DNA from: Galdieria partita
Lineage: Eukaryota > Rhodophyta > Bangiophyceae > Galdieriales > Galdieriaceae
Direction: 5' to 3'
Assembly: GCA_025991245.1 (NCBI GenBank)
Contig: BQMJ01000048.1
Coordinates: 124,001-188,000 of the forward strand
Length of the DNA stretch: 64,000 nucleotides
Shown: positions 36,756 through 49,406 of the stretch, in pieces
Layout: every line of letters begins with the position of its first letter
How positions within the stretch are numbered: position 1 is the stretch's first letter
Translations under genes and position numbers: made by a program
The notes under the pieces: generated by a model
What the model was told of the DNA's origin: nothing
What the model saw: only the letters and a program-made list of their open reading frames with translations
The model's database searches: none

Positions 36756-38804
36756 ATGAAGAGACAAGTAAAAGGTATCTATCAATATATATAGTCTTCA
36801 GTTCTGCAATTGTGGCTTATAAAGTATAGTTAGCAACAATGAGAAACGAACTCTTGGTATTCATAGTAAACTTTGGGTTGACAAGTATCGTCCAAACCGT
36901 ATTACCGAACTGTTGGGTGACGCCACTGTGCAGCGTCATCTATTACATATTTTCAGAGAATGGAGACAGCAAGTTGAAAGTTCATCCACTCCTATTGATT
37001 CGGAACATTCTTCCTCCAATTGGAAAACTTCCTCACTTTGGAAAGGTGATAATAACACTTTAATCGTCTGGGGTCCTCCAGGCGTAGGAAAGAGTGTCGC
37101 CATACCAGCACTATTACAGCACGTGGGTTTTCAAGTACATTATATTAGTGCAGCTGAAGAAAATTGTTGGGAATCACTTATATCCAGAATTGAAGCTTTA
37201 AGGAATAAAAGTTGCCTCTTTAGCAGTCAATTGCCACCTTGCATTATTCTGGATGATGTCGTTTTCGCAGCAGGCCAGACCACTCATGTAGACAAATGTA
37301 TAAAGGTTTTGGTAGATAATGCTAAAAGAGGTTGTAGTTCAACAGGTTCATCAAGGTATGCACCTTAACATTACTTGTTTTGAGGGAGTTTGAAGCCATT
37401 TATAGAAACCGGTTATGGGTAGTTGTTATTAGTGAAGATGCATATTCAAGAGGTCTTGCACCTTTGCGTTCACTCTCCAAGATTGTTCATTTTCGTCAAT
37501 CTGATACGAAAAGCTTAGTATTTCGTTCGATGAAAGTTTTGGCGAATGAAAGAAATGAAGCATATGGTCATGATGTATCGCAACAAGAAAGGGACCTTTT
37601 AAGAGATTTGTGCGAAACCGCAGCTGGAGATATTCGTTGGGTTTTGAATCAGTTGCAATTTATATACAATCATTTTCAGACCGCATCAGTCCCATTTCAG
37701 CAATTTCAAGACTTTAAGGATCTTTCTAGATGTAACATGATAGACATCATGAAAAGGTGAGTGGCATTTTCCTTTTTGCGATATCTCAAATTATATGTTT
37801 AGTATTTTTGACTGTCAAAATAAGGAACAGCTGATATCCAATCGATACTTTTATGGTTTATCTGTTGCCGAATATAATTCGTTGTTAGATATTTGCCCAG
37901 CAATCGCTATGACATCGGTAGAAACTAGTGACGACTTGAAGCAGTTGACTGAGATTTTTGATTGGCAGTTCTATGTTGAGAACTTTTCTCGAATACCCTG
38001 TCATGAGACAGAATCGACTGTCCACGATTTTGGTTCAGTTATTATCAAAAAGTACGCACATCTGGTTAGAAACGTCAATGTTTTAAAGCATTTTCATGAG
38101 AAGCGACTTGAACAACAGCGAATTCGAACCACTATGTCTTCTCTTCAGGAACTTCGTACTGTAAGTTAAGCTGTTTTGTTGCTGAATGTTTATCAATAAT
38201 GTAGGCTTGGATGTCCTCTTTTGCAAGAATGGATACCATGCAAGTAATTGCAGAAGTTTACTCACGATTAACTTGTCTAATCTATCACTGCGTCAAGAAT
38301 GCTTCAAAGTTAACAGAGATTCAGCAACGGAGCGAGGTATTATTCTGACAGTACTCGAATGAACTTATTGAGTCATTTCTGTAGGCTATTCGAAAAATTG
38401 CAAAGGTTTGTCATTGTTACGGAATTTCAGTCACTTGGGAGTCGAATCACCTATTAGAAGAAGAAATGGAGACCCATTCATCTCACCATAAATCTTGGAG
38501 TTTTGTTCCTTTACTTCCCAGCTTGTTTTGTTTTGAAGATATGTCTTCTAGCCAAGCAGAGACTCAATCTTTCCTGGAAACGCTGTCTATTCTCATTGGT
38601 TTATCAGAAAATCCTGAAAGAGAGATGGAACATGTAGCAAGTCAAAAAGAAATCGATAATTCCCAACATTTTGATTGGGACACCAAAACAACTAGGGAAG
38701 ACAGTCAAAGTGCCACATGTGTTTGTTTTCGATTCCACGAAGGACATTCGAACGCCATTTTAAAGCCGGTAACCATAAATATGTTGAGTTGTCTACCGAC
38801 TTGA
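36756..38804 (+). CDS. CTF18/CHTF18 clamp-loader large subunit
   Basis: AAA+ subunit of the alternative RFC complex that loads PCNA for sister-chromatid cohesion and replication signalling. The gene starts with a 19-base exon (36756-36774), then 36830 onward, with at least five further exons. The CTF18 entry LWVDKYRPNRITELLGD precedes the AAA+ core. Walker A is WGPPGVGKSVA, Walker B region PPCIILDDV, and VVISEDAYSRGLAPLRSL corresponds to the sensor-1 segment. LLRDLCETAAGDIRWVLNQL is sensor 2. The C-terminus carries FRFHEGHSNAILKPVTI, the conserved CTF18 tail that binds Dcc1/Ctf8. Walker B is DD rather than DE. The protein is shorter than human CHTF18 because the N-terminal extension is reduced. 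RFC1 and RAD17 are less likely given the LWVDKY and EGHSNA motifs. Confidence 0.83.
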
Positions 38805-38973
38805 AAGAGTTTAGTTTATTGGATCGTTAGATGCAATGGAACATGTAAATTTTTTCAACGAAATTTTCAGCAAAAGTTGAAATCATTCCTATTTTTGCAT
38901 CTTATCACAATTTTCCTTGATGCGATATGCTAACGCAACCGACAGTACCACAAGAACTTTATCGGTTTCTGTT

Positions 38974-40071
38974 CTAAGCAGCCATCGATGCTTCAAGAGA
39001 ACTCTGTTTCATTTTATCTTGTTGACTCTTATCCACAAGTTCACGAAGCGAAATCAGGTCTACTTGAATACCAGGACCCATTGTCGAAGAGAGAGTCAGA
39101 CCCTTGAAATAACTCTTCTTGATCGTTCGATGCTTCTTAGTCAACAGAAATTCATAAAGATAACAACAATTGGTTAATAGTGACTCTGTCGACCAACTTT
39201 TCTTCCCTAAAACCGAATGTACATTGCTATCCCTAAAAGAAATTGCACATCAAATGTAATATATGCAGAACAGACACTACGTACGGATCATTCTCAATCC
39301 TCAGATAGCCCTTTTTCAACTCTCGAACTGTAAAGCCAATATCTGACGTCAAGGTTCCCATTTTCTCTGTTGGCATCATTCCTCGAGGTCCCAATATTTT
39401 AGAAACCGAGCCAAGGCCTTTTACACTCGACGGTGTAGAAACAAGCCAATAAAACTTGAAACGTCTTTTCTTGATTCGTTCCAATAACTCTTCATATCCT
39501 ACATAATCTGCTCCTGCTTCCTTTGCAACTTGGATTTCCTCAGAATTCTTTGTAAACACAGCAACAAGGGTGTGCTTTATCGGTGATACTGGATATAGAA
39601 TCTTATCCTTTATCCGTTGTTCTGGCTTACGATCGTCAATGTTCAACTGGAAACAAGCCTACAAGAATATATCACTAGTCAACTTGAAATGTCAAGAAGA
39701 CAGCTTACTTCGATAGTTTCATCAAATCCGGCGTTACTTGACTCTTTCACCATGTTTAGGGCCCTGTCAACTGCATACTGTTGGTTCTTGTCATATACTA
39801 GCTTTGAAACATTCTCAGAAAGATTTGAAAGATTTGTAGCACGACTGGTATTGTATTGAGTACTATCGTTATGTGGAGCTTTGTCAACAACTGCATTCTC
39901 CGCAATGTTTGTTGCTTCATTTCGTATACCTTCAGTGAAGGTTTCCCCTTCTTCAAGTCGAGTATGTGTAAAGAGACTACGACATGGCGATAGTTTGGAG
40001 CCTGATAAACTAGCTCTTACTTTTGCGTACTCTAATAACAGAGACCAGAATGGACCCTTCCATAAACTCAT
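38974..40071 (-). CDS. Ribosomal protein uL1, mitochondrial type
   Basis: L1-stalk protein of the large ribosomal subunit. Red-algal plastids keep rpl1 in their own genome, so this nuclear copy is probably mitochondrial. Four or more exons. The N-terminal exon (about 39700-40071) holds a long Ser/Thr/Asn-rich presequence starting MSLWKGPFWSLLLEYAKVRA. The conserved core reads LNIDDRKPEQRIKDKILYPV, HTLVAVFTKNSEEIQVAKEA, GADYVGYEELLERIKK, VKGLGSVSKILGPRGMMPTE and KKGYLRIENDP. After an intron, the last part gives KKSYFKGLTLSSTMGPGIQV, the family C-terminal box. The stop is at 38974 after a short acidic/Ala tail. All L1 landmarks are present; the organellar assignment is inference. Confidence 0.85.
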
Positions 40072-41500
40072 TTACTTTTGGCTGTAATGACGCGATACTG
40101 ATAGCATCAAATGTCCATTTTCCAGTCAATTACAATCGTTCTTTATAAAGTTCTTAAAGGAACTATGTATACTAAACATATGAAATTCTATGGATTGTAC
40201 TAGAGCAAAATAAAAAACTGTTCTAGTTAAACTTATTTCCACCCTATGTAAACAAAGAGTTTGAACATTTTTCTCTGCTTAGTCTATCTAATTGCTTCAA
40301 AAATCAAAAATCTCTTTAGTAGTCTGCTGAATAGTTTGTAAAGTCCAATTTATTTTTATTTGTGCTCAACGTAGAGTGTTCTTCGAGAAAACCTGATCGG
40401 ATCTAGTTCCTGTTTCGAATTCGTATAAACTTTGTTCACAGTCCAATTTCGACAGAAAAGTAAATGGAGACAATGGTGTCTCTTGAGCATGACTGTAGAG
40501 TGCATCTCAGTTACTAATATTCTTCTATTCTTTGTGTGTCAATAATTGCAGACTATAAGCTTACTCTATTATCATGGATTGTTCAGTTCCTGTAATTCAT
40601 AGTCATGTAACCAGCAGCCTATAGTAATTCCTACTGCCAAACTTTGTTTATTCTTATCAGGAACCACAATAAGTAAAAACGGCTCCCTATTCGTTGTAGT
40701 AATATGAAAGTTTGTTTTTGAATTTCCCCATTGTTGATGAGTTTCTTTGTTATCTATTGTCAAGCTATAAACATGTTTCATGTTGAAATGTAAATTCCAA
40801 GGAAAGCATTGTTGCAAACCTTTTTTAACTTCTTCCCATTCATCGTTGTGATAGTTTTATTTTGAACGATTTTTTCTTCCTAAGCTCTGGAATTGAAAGA
40901 TTCATTATACTCTAAAATAGGAAGAACGGAAGAATTATTCTGGATTGGCTTTGGTTGAGGAGTTGGAAAACAGAAATATATTTCATGAGAGCGTTGGAAT
41001 TCCTAAAGGTACAACTCATCCAGAAGACAACTAAACTTCATGCTGTAAATCAAGTGACAACTCGATTTCTGTTGGTTGGTTTGATGTGTCGTCGAAATGT
41101 ATTAGTAGCAAGAATAAACAGTTTATTTGTTTCCCTAAACTCCAAGGAGCCTTTCCTCAGGCTATTGGGACAACAAGTTAAAACGACTAGAGCTACATGG
41201 AAAAACTTTAACTAGAGAGAGAAGATACATTTTAGAACAACGAGCCAGCAAAATGAACCATATTTTTCTTTCCCAAAATTGGGTGATAATAACTTTATTT
41301 CTCATCAATTTAATATCTAATCTAGCGTCATCTTATCTATCTAAAACTTTTTGGGTCACAACAAACAGTTCTGTCCTCAGAATTCATCATTCCTGACTCC
41401 ACTTTGTTCTCATGTGACATATTACCCAAACACTTGTCATTGGAGCGGACTCAGTATTCAAACTGCATATTGAACCTAACTCTTTGAGTAGATTACACAA
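40072..41500. other. Transition zone with unassigned coding-like pieces
   Basis: About 1.4 kb between the last core gene and the ATPase array. A minus-strand frame at 40572-40850 includes ITTTNREPFLLIVVPDKNKQ and looks like a protein C-terminus. A plus-strand stretch from 40920 contains ALVEELENRNIFHESVGIPK followed by a stop, and a further frame runs to 41215. None could be given a start codon or a family. They may be small genes, exons of one gene on each strand, or relics. Confidence 0.35.
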
Positions 41501-41534
41501 CTCGAAACAATCCTGCTCTTATATCAAAGGTTTC

Positions 41535-41830
41535 CATGATATCACTTGTCTTCTTCCAACAAAACTCGAAAACTAGTAGGGAATACTTCACTACAAAGAA
41601 ACTCGACAAACTTTGGAACTGAACAACTGCGTTAAAATGTACTTAACATCAGCAGAACTTTTGCAAGGTCGCCAATCAATTCCTTTGGAATCCATTAAAC
41701 GAAAATCTACAATTCTTCCGAATATTCTGACACAGTTGTGAATTCTTGATTCAAAATCAAACAAGGTATGCTCAGTGATTGACAGTCGCCTGTTACTTCT
41801 CTCTCTTTCAAGTTATTTGGACTTGTCTTT
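41535..41830 (-). pseudogene. Relic of a type B ATPase gene (C-terminal part)
   Basis: About 300 bases closely resemble the 3' end of the intact type B gene (46977-47290). Shared landmarks include the strings for the C-terminal cysteine region and the CGCCAATCAA...CCTTTGGAATCC stretch. It is a short, degraded remnant with several breaks and no upstream coding part. It marks the left edge of the array and shows that the array once reached or was seeded here. As part of an old duplicated family it is treated as a fossil. Confidence 0.8.
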
Positions 41831-42089
41831 TTAGGATATCGTTGGCAATTCTTGGAAAGTGTTGTTGATTTTTGATTGATGTACAAATATGTCTTTGAGC
41901 CTTTAGCTACTTGAACTGGATTTTGTAAGAGCTTTTATCTACTGGGTACTATTTGCAATGGAGCTCAGAAAACAGATCTTTCGCCTTGTCCAATCGAATA
42001 CAAGTCTTGTTCTGAAATCTCCAGCACCCACAATTCGCTCTTATTAGTTGAGAAATTTTGGTGAACATAGTGTTTGAGCAGTTTTCCAG

Positions 42090-43123
42090 ATGCAGACAAC
42101 TGAAGTATTTGGTGTTAGTCTGCCATTATCTGTTGCTTGCTTCTTGTTTCAATTCGTTACCTACCATATAACGTAAGTGTAACAGAGAAAACCTTTCTAT
42201 TGGGAAAGTTGAGTCTTCCTAGTTGTGGCTTTTTTGCTATCGTGGACTACTATAAGCTTCTTCCAAATTACAAGTTGCATAACTCAGATCATAAAACATA
42301 TTCTCAGGTATGTGAGACACACGTCTTGTTGTATCCCTCTATTCTTATATTCTATTTAGCTGCTGCCTAGAGTTGTATTCAATCAGGTTGTGTTTTATCT
42401 TCCCAGCTTTATTCTTTTACAGTATTTGGGAGTTGCTTTTTGTTCTTTTGAGCCAAAGGTATTGTCTATTTCGTTACTGTTGTAGAAGAAAGATGCTAAG
42501 AATGACCAGTTGTCGGTTTGACAGTTTGTTGCAGACTACTTGTTTTATTCATTCCTTCAAGAAATCATCTTCTATAGCGGCCATAGATTCCTTTTGCATT
42601 CCAAGTGGGGATTCCAACTTTTGGGACATGAGTTGCATCATACGTAAGGTCACATATTTGTTTATTTGGCTTATTGCATTGTATGACTCATCTTCATAGG
42701 ACAAAGGGTTCTGTAGCTGTTTCTCAACATTACATGGCTCCCATAGACTATCTTATTGAGATAGTCATTACTAATATGGTATGTTGTATTTCTCTCATGG
42801 TCTTTTCTATTGAATTCCTAATAATATATCTTTAGCTTCCTTTCTTCTTTATGAAGAAAACCAATATATATTTTGAACTCTTTGTTATTACTTTGAACAC
42901 AGTCACGGGTCCTTGGGATCATAGTGGCTATAAATATCCAGTGGGTGAATCTTCTGTAAGAATTCTTCCTGCTTCGTTGTTCTACAAAGTTTGCTTAATG
43001 TTGTTTGTTGAATAGTTTGCACACTCAATGCATCACCTGCGCTCTTCATGTAGTTTTGGTGGAAGTGCCGCATTTACAGATTGGATCCTAAAGATAGCTT
43101 ATTATTTTTATGGTTACACGTGA
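42090..43123 (+). CDS. Sterol desaturase/fatty acid hydroxylase family gene, exon joints uncertain
   Basis: Belongs to the membrane di-iron oxygenase superfamily that includes ERG3, C-4 sterol methyl oxidase and fatty acid hydroxylases at the ER. It seems to be split into six or seven short exons. Recognisable pieces in order are MQTTEVFGVSLPLSVACFLF, DYYKLLPNYKLHNS, LLPRVVFNQVVFYLPSFILL (the family's LxxRVxxNQ start), QHYMAPIDYLIEIVITNMLP, LNTVTGPWDHSGYKYPVG and AHSMHHLRSSCSFGGSAA (third His box, HxxHH). The first two His boxes are not clean: GHELHH appears just before an intron but in a frame that does not run straight into the next exon. The gene could be decayed, or use an unusual splice. 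It ends near TAG/TGA at 43123 with a truncated-looking C-terminus. Confidence 0.55.
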
Positions 43124-44369
43124 GTAAACATATTTCTACATGAACATCTGACAAATATATTGTGGCATATAGTAATTTGCCGAAGATAAAGGAAAGCAGC
43201 AACCATTGAGTATTTGAAAGAACAATGAATCCAATAGAATGCTCCTTCCTCGAATGAATAAAGTTTGAGTTGGTTTGACAACTTGTATCAAACATTTTTA
43301 TCTTTTAAATAGTTGTTCAGTTTCTTCTGTTGCCTTTTTTCGAAATGTTTCTAACCATTGGAATCTATTAGTAGATATGGACTACCATTTTGGGGGTTAT
43401 ATTCTCGTTCTTCATTGTCTCTATTCAGTAATTAAGAAGTTATCAACAGCTCAGTACTTACATGCTGGAAACATTCCATTGGCTTTGATATTGATTTCTA
43501 AGCACTTCTTTCCTAAGAGAGATTTTACTGAAATGGTCTAGGTAGGAATAGTTTCGATTTGATTGAGAATCATAAGCATATTTTATGAGCAATATTATGT
43601 TATATTTCGGTTCGAGTGTTTTTAATTTCAAGCAATAGTTATGATTTGGCATATCAAACAATAGTCATGGCTTACTATTTCTCAACATTTCTACAAAAGG
43701 CTTTCGTTGATTCTATATCATGGAAGAGCCTGAAACTCTTTTTGAACAATTTCCTAGAAGATTTTCTATACAGCTAGTCTTTCTTGCAATGTTGAGGTTA
43801 TCAAGAATAGATATATTTCATAAAAATTGATAACTTTGAATTGCAATTTTCAACGAAGACCTACTAAGGCTTTATTCTCTTGAAAATAGCATAGAAGTAC
43901 ATTAAAATAAAGAGTTGAATTTTTTACTGATTATATATAATCGCAAATAGAATAGCAATTCAAAAAGTTGACAATACATAGACTTCCTGGCTTTTTCATG
44001 TAATATACATATGCTTTCAAGAATATCGACAGGAGTAGCAAGACATATTTCAAGAACAAATGTACTCAAGTTTCTACTTGCGATAATTTGCCATCCTCTC
44101 CATCTCTACGAGAAAGTCACTATATATTTGCTGAAACCGAATAACCTGAAGTTTAAGGGTTCACATCAGGATTAAGTTTCAAAGGATCCTGAAATGAACT
44201 CCTAAAAATGAGAAAGAGGCTCGAATTGTTCCAACTATTCCTAATTGTTATCCACCACCTGATTTATCTCTCCAATACTTTTGAAACCCAAAAAGTCTTT
44301 CAAATATTCGGTTGAAAATACGAAGACTTGACAAAGAAAAGGTACAGTTATACACACTTTACTGGAATT
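43124..44369. other. AT-rich gap, nothing recognised
   Basis: About 1.25 kb. A plus-strand open frame at 43275-43541 has no known motif and its likely intron borders are unclear. It could be a leftover of the upstream gene. No copy of the ca. 0.4 kb noncoding block found further right was seen here. Confidence 0.4.
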
Positions 44370-46330
44370 TTGCATTTCATTTAGAGATTGGAACAGACGA
44401 CGAATAACGTTCTCTCTTCATAACAAATACCATTATTCAACATCCAATCATGATTATTCGTAAATTGTCCAGCCATTTCTGAAATATAATTATTGCATAT
44501 AATCAACTGAATTGCAATCATATTATTATTCTCCATTCCAGCTGGGAAGGAAGAGATAGATTCCAAAAACTTGAAAATCGTCACTCTAATCATAGAACGA
44601 CTTACTGCATCAGAATCTGCTGCTTGAAAACAACTCAGTACAATATTTATCTAATAGAATCCATGTTCCATTTCGATGTCATTTTCTTCAGTTTCCCCAT
44701 GAATATTCTCTACTAGAATTCCAGACTCATTAGAATTTTGTCGTACTGGGATAAATATTCCATTCTTTGACAAGTAATTTCAAAAACTGATTTCCAGCCA
44801 TTGACAAGAATCATAGTCTCTGTGAGAACTATTCTTTGTGTGTAACTTCATGCAGGAATGTAAGTGACACTTTTATTTCGTCCTCTTTCAATATTTTCTA
44901 CAAGACTATGACGAAATACACTCAACTCTCCCAATCTGGGACTGTAATACCATCGAACTTAAAGAAAAAGTGCAGATACAACTGCAGATTTGAGATTACA
45001 ACTGACGACCAAACCTTGGTAATGAAATAAATTCGAAAATTCCTTGGAAGAAATCTTCAATAGGCGCTTCTCAAGTAGTTCATTACAGTTCTTTAATAAA
45101 ACAGTGTGATAAGTGGTCCATTTAACTTCTCAACCAGTCTTTCTTTCTCTCAGTTTAATCCTGCAAGATAAACCAAGCTGTGTCGCAATATCCATAACAT
45201 ACTTTGAATGGGTTTCGATTTCTAAACTACTCAAAAAAAAGGTCCCTCTAACAGAAATACGGTATTCCAAAAACTCGTAAGAAGCATGACACAAAAAGTA
45301 GTCATAATCTTTGGTGTCATACCAAAACGGATGAATCTAGTCTATGGAACTCTGCTACTGATACAGTCCTGAGACATACATTCCAGTCCATTCTTCATTT
45401 CATCCTCTGAAATACAAGTTATGTGAGCTCTATAATACGCTGTCAATTTCGTGAAAACATCAACAACAAGGTAAGGATAAACCCTATATAATCATGTACT
45501 AGTGTGACGAACCAATCTCGTATTTCTGGATTGTTCGGAAAAAAGACCTTCAAAATGGGTTCTTCAAGAGACGTCGTATTTTCTGTGAAGAACTTGACAT
45601 CACTTTCTCAAAAGGTATCCAAAGGAAGGATCTGTAAGACTAATCCCAGAGGCATAGCATATTCCTCTATGTGAGGAAGCTTAAGAAACTCAATGAAAAA
45701 CGGAAGAGAAAGAGATATACGTTGCTCTCTCCAGATACTGCACTCCATTCCTCCTAATTGTCAAAAATAGAAAAGACTCGGTGGCTCAATGCATCGATTT
45801 CGTCCAGAAAGAGATACAAGAACCGCCTATTGGTGACTTTCAAGAGTGTCTCTAGCCAATCCTTGGGACTTTCAATACAAGAAAGAACTTGAGAAAGTAA
45901 CACTGAACAATTTGGGAAAATTCTCAAGTGCCTCCTTACTTATCCATTGCAAAAACTAGTTTCGAATTGAGCTCCACCAGGTAACGACAGATAATTCAGC
46001 TTGATATACAGTGTTTCATTCAGCAGAGTGGAGAACGCCAGTTCTGCAGTGTTCTTCTCCTTGGAAATCCAAGGTAGGCCCCAACCACGCAACTTTTTCA
46101 ACAACTGCTCGTTGTAGGCTGAAAGAAGCTTCTTTGGAAGCAACCACCAAACACGCTTTTTCCACTCCCTTCCATTTGGAGTGCAAAAAGGACAACAGGA
46201 CGTCTCACGTATAGTAACCATTCCTCTTCCGTAGAGTTTGACTCTACAAAATTCTCTAGAACACTCAACACAGTTGATTCTCTGTTTATCTGAGAATTAC
46301 TGATTGTCGTATTTGTGCTAAATTGACTCG
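44370..46330 (-). pseudogene. Degraded type A ATPase copy
   Basis: Scattered frames match the intact type A gene at 54285-56924 in the same order: an N-terminal piece with QINRESTVLSVLENFVESN and the Walker A-like QMEGSGKSVFGGCFQR near 46,100-46,320, an ATPase middle, and a C-terminal piece (MIAIQLIICNNYISEMAGQF) near 44,400-44,550. It covers most of the type A length but not its C-terminal end, and carries many breaks. It is clearly older than the B' and C' copies to the right. Not expected to make protein. Confidence 0.82.
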
Positions 46331-46976
46331 TGCTAAGATTGTCGCTTGTGTAATATTGGGAGCCATTCGAATATCGTGAACGCTCTAATAAAGAACAAAC
46401 CATTTTAGAGGTTATAGACAAACTATGTTGAGAAGAGAGCTTCAATGACTGAACAAAGTCCTTCCGTGTCTCTATGTTATTAAGAGCTATGAAGACTCCA
46501 ACTCATTTGATCAAGAACTAATAAAAGCCCACATTTTAGGCCACATTTAGAGTATGACTTCTCCTCAAACAGTTTCATCAACAAAGATTCGTTTATCTGA
46601 CAGACTTGAAAGCTTCCTGAATACTTTGTGAACGATTGTTCGGATGAAAAACATGTCTCCAAGTTTGAAACAAGTTGATTCTATACAACTGACGATACCC
46701 AGTAAAGACACTCTCCAAAGAAGCTTACTTGAAACCTGAGTTGATTTTCATCCAAAGTGCTAAAAATGACTTTGTTCAAAATACATATATGTCTATTATT
46801 GCACACTAGCCATCCGTCTCAGACTTAAAGTTACAAAAACCAATTCTACTTCCACAATTATTCATCACTGGTTTGTCAGTCAAGATTATAAAATATTTAA
46901 AACGCATTATTTATTCTAGACCTTGTAAAACATAAAGCTCAAAACAACCCTGCTTCCATACAACGATCGTAAAACA
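46331..46976. other. Gap between type A relic and type B gene
   Basis: Contains a minus-strand open frame at 46480-46662 without known motif. The rest is AT-rich and likely holds the 3' region of the type B gene. No repeat was seen. Confidence 0.4.
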
Positions 46977-49406
46977 TCACTTTTCTTCTTCCAACAAAAC
47001 TCGAAAATTTTCAGGAAAGCCTTCTCTACAAAGAAACTCGACATAGTTTGGCACTGATAAACTTCCCTTGGCCTCCTTGAAAGATAATGGGGTAACATAA
47101 ACAATACTTATGCAGTGTCGCCAATCAACACCTTTGGAATCCAATAAACGAAAATCTACAACTCTTCCAGAATCATCTTCTTCTAATATGATAGTAAATT
47201 CTCGATTCAAAATCAAGCAAAGCATGTTCAACAACTGACAGTCGCCTTTCACTTCTCTCTGTTTCAAGTTATCTCGACTCTTCTTCTTACTACTTCTTTC
47301 GCGACCTTTGGAAAGCTTCGTTGAGTTTTGCGCGCTCTCTTTCTTTCTAGTTGATAAACTAGCGGATCCTGAGCTCTTCCATTCATCTTCTTCCTTGCCA
47401 GACAAAGGCAATAAGGATTTTTCAATAGCTGCATAGTCACGGTTGTGATTGTGGAATGAAGATACAGATATTTGAAAAAAGTATATGTGCCATTGAGAAT
47501 CCACAATATCCACAAAAATATAGTCAAATCGAGGACATCGTTCTGCCAGTAATATCCAACAGGAATGGTTAAACTTTTTCATGGGAGGATCAAATTCATC
47601 TCCAACCAACCGAAACCAACTATGACAAGATAAACTCAACTTCCTACGAGGTTTGCTATCGGAACGGATCGTCACTTCTTCTGTTCTACTGATGAACCAC
47701 AAAAAGAATAATTCTTTAAATGTTTGACCCTTTGTGCTCTGTCCACTTCGATAACGTTCAACAAGTTCAGACAAGTAACTCTTTGAAGCATATCTGTTAA
47801 GGAAGGAGGATAACAACATACCACGCGCATCGCTATTATAAAAACGTAAGTAAACTGCATCAACTACAACTAATAAACCTCGACTAATATATGCCTCATC
47901 TGCAATAGTAATATTGGGCTTAGTTCTATCCATGAATAGCTTATAAAGCATAGAATCAAATGCGCTCTTTTCTCTTTCAGAGCCAAGTCGTTTGATATAA
48001 CCCCAATGCTTTTCTATCATTTCAGAACACACATCTGCGGTGAATTTAGTCTTCATATCCTCAAACCAACTAGGATCAGGAAGATCGTTGGCAAAAGCTA
48101 TCATTTTGGCTATCATTCTAGGCACCAATCCAGTAAGTTCGACCACTTCATCTGAATGTTGACGAAGAATGGAGGGATAATCAGGTAAATCTTGCCACAA
48201 ATCAAATTCTTTGAAACTTAGCGGCTCCAAATATTGTTTGATGTCTACATAACCACTAGGCAAATTATCTTCAAATTGACGATGCTGTGAACCTGCAAGA
48301 AGAACTCCGCAATAAGGCTATTCAAGTAAATAAAAAATTCATTATGAAAAAAAGAGAGAGCTGTTACATACTGTAGCCATAACTTCCATAATGGCATAAA
48401 ATCGAAAGAAATCTGGCCATCGATTTATGTTACGACCAAAGTTGCACCAAAACTCATTATGTTCATCCACTATCAACATATTGCGTGGTGCAAGCCGTAT
48501 CATAAAGCGACGAATTTCTGAAGCCAGAGATGTATCTTCCTCTTTCATGGCAAAATAAATGACATCTTTAAGAGGAACACCATTCAAAGAATCATAGTCA
48601 GTTGTCATGAAGCACGGCATTTCTTCTAGAATGTCTGCATTCATAAAAAGCAACATTTTCAAGTAACCGGAAAACACGTCAGAGATGTCGTTGATTTTCG
48701 TCAGCCACTCCCATGTGTTTGCAATATACTGCACCGGAATCCCGCAGTGTCTTGAAAAAACAGCAGCCATATAGAGCTCTACGCTCTTTCCCAGTCCACT
48801 TGCTGCAGAAACTATGATCTGTCGGCGAGGAAGACTACAACCTTCTGCATCAAGACTTTCAATGTGTTTATTCCACCTCTTGATAAACTCTCGTCTCAGG
48901 AAGATTCTTGAGATTTTCCCATCAGCTCCTTCCACTGGAAAATCTTCGGGAAACTGTTTGGGAGCAACCAAGTGTGCTGTATCTCTGAAAGTTTCTTCTC
49001 CAACTTCGAAAACTTTACCTCCTACTTGTATTTTTTCTCCAAGAACTGAAGCAACGGTTTTAAACACACACTCTCGATGAAGATTAGGCAAGTTCGTCAA
49101 CCATACGTTGCTAAACTTTTCGTCAATTTTAAATTCGTTTGGTACAAATATCTCTCTAAAGTCAACATATCTTTCTTTGCCGCCATCAAGACTATTTATG
49201 ACTGACGCAAGAATAACTCTTCTATAACCAAAACCAGAACGATTCTTGTCAAAACAAGACAACGGTTTTGTAAAGCTTCTACTCCATAAACGACACTCTT
49301 TGGTTCCAAAACAAACCTTGGTCTGGAATGAATACCGAACATTGGCTGAGGAAAGACACGTAGAATGAAACGAAAAAGCAAAGCAACCAACAAGCATTGC
49401 AACCAT
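46977..49406 (-). CDS. Type B ATPase-nuclease-like protein (Crinkler/RHS class)
   Basis: Appears whole, about 780 residues in two exons (48372-49406 and 46977-48284). The N-terminus has a hydrophobic leader (MVAMLVGCFAFSFHSTCLSS) followed by a Ser/Arg/Phe-rich stretch to about residue 75, like a signal plus transit peptide. The ATPase part has Walker A IIVSAASGLGKSVELYMAAV near residue 200 and Walker B RNMLIVDEHNEFW near 310. ELTGLVPRMIAKM sits where RHS and Crinkler proteins have GGVPR. Towards the C-terminus, CPRFDYIFVDIVDSQWHIYF then FQISVSSFHNHN matches the Crinkler/RHS nuclease-like D...QxTxxxxH core. A Lys/Ser-rich linker (RKKESAQNS...KGRERSSKKK) follows. Role unknown: defence, mobile-element control or organelle function are all possible. 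It is the middle member of the A-B-C unit. Confidence 0.78.
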
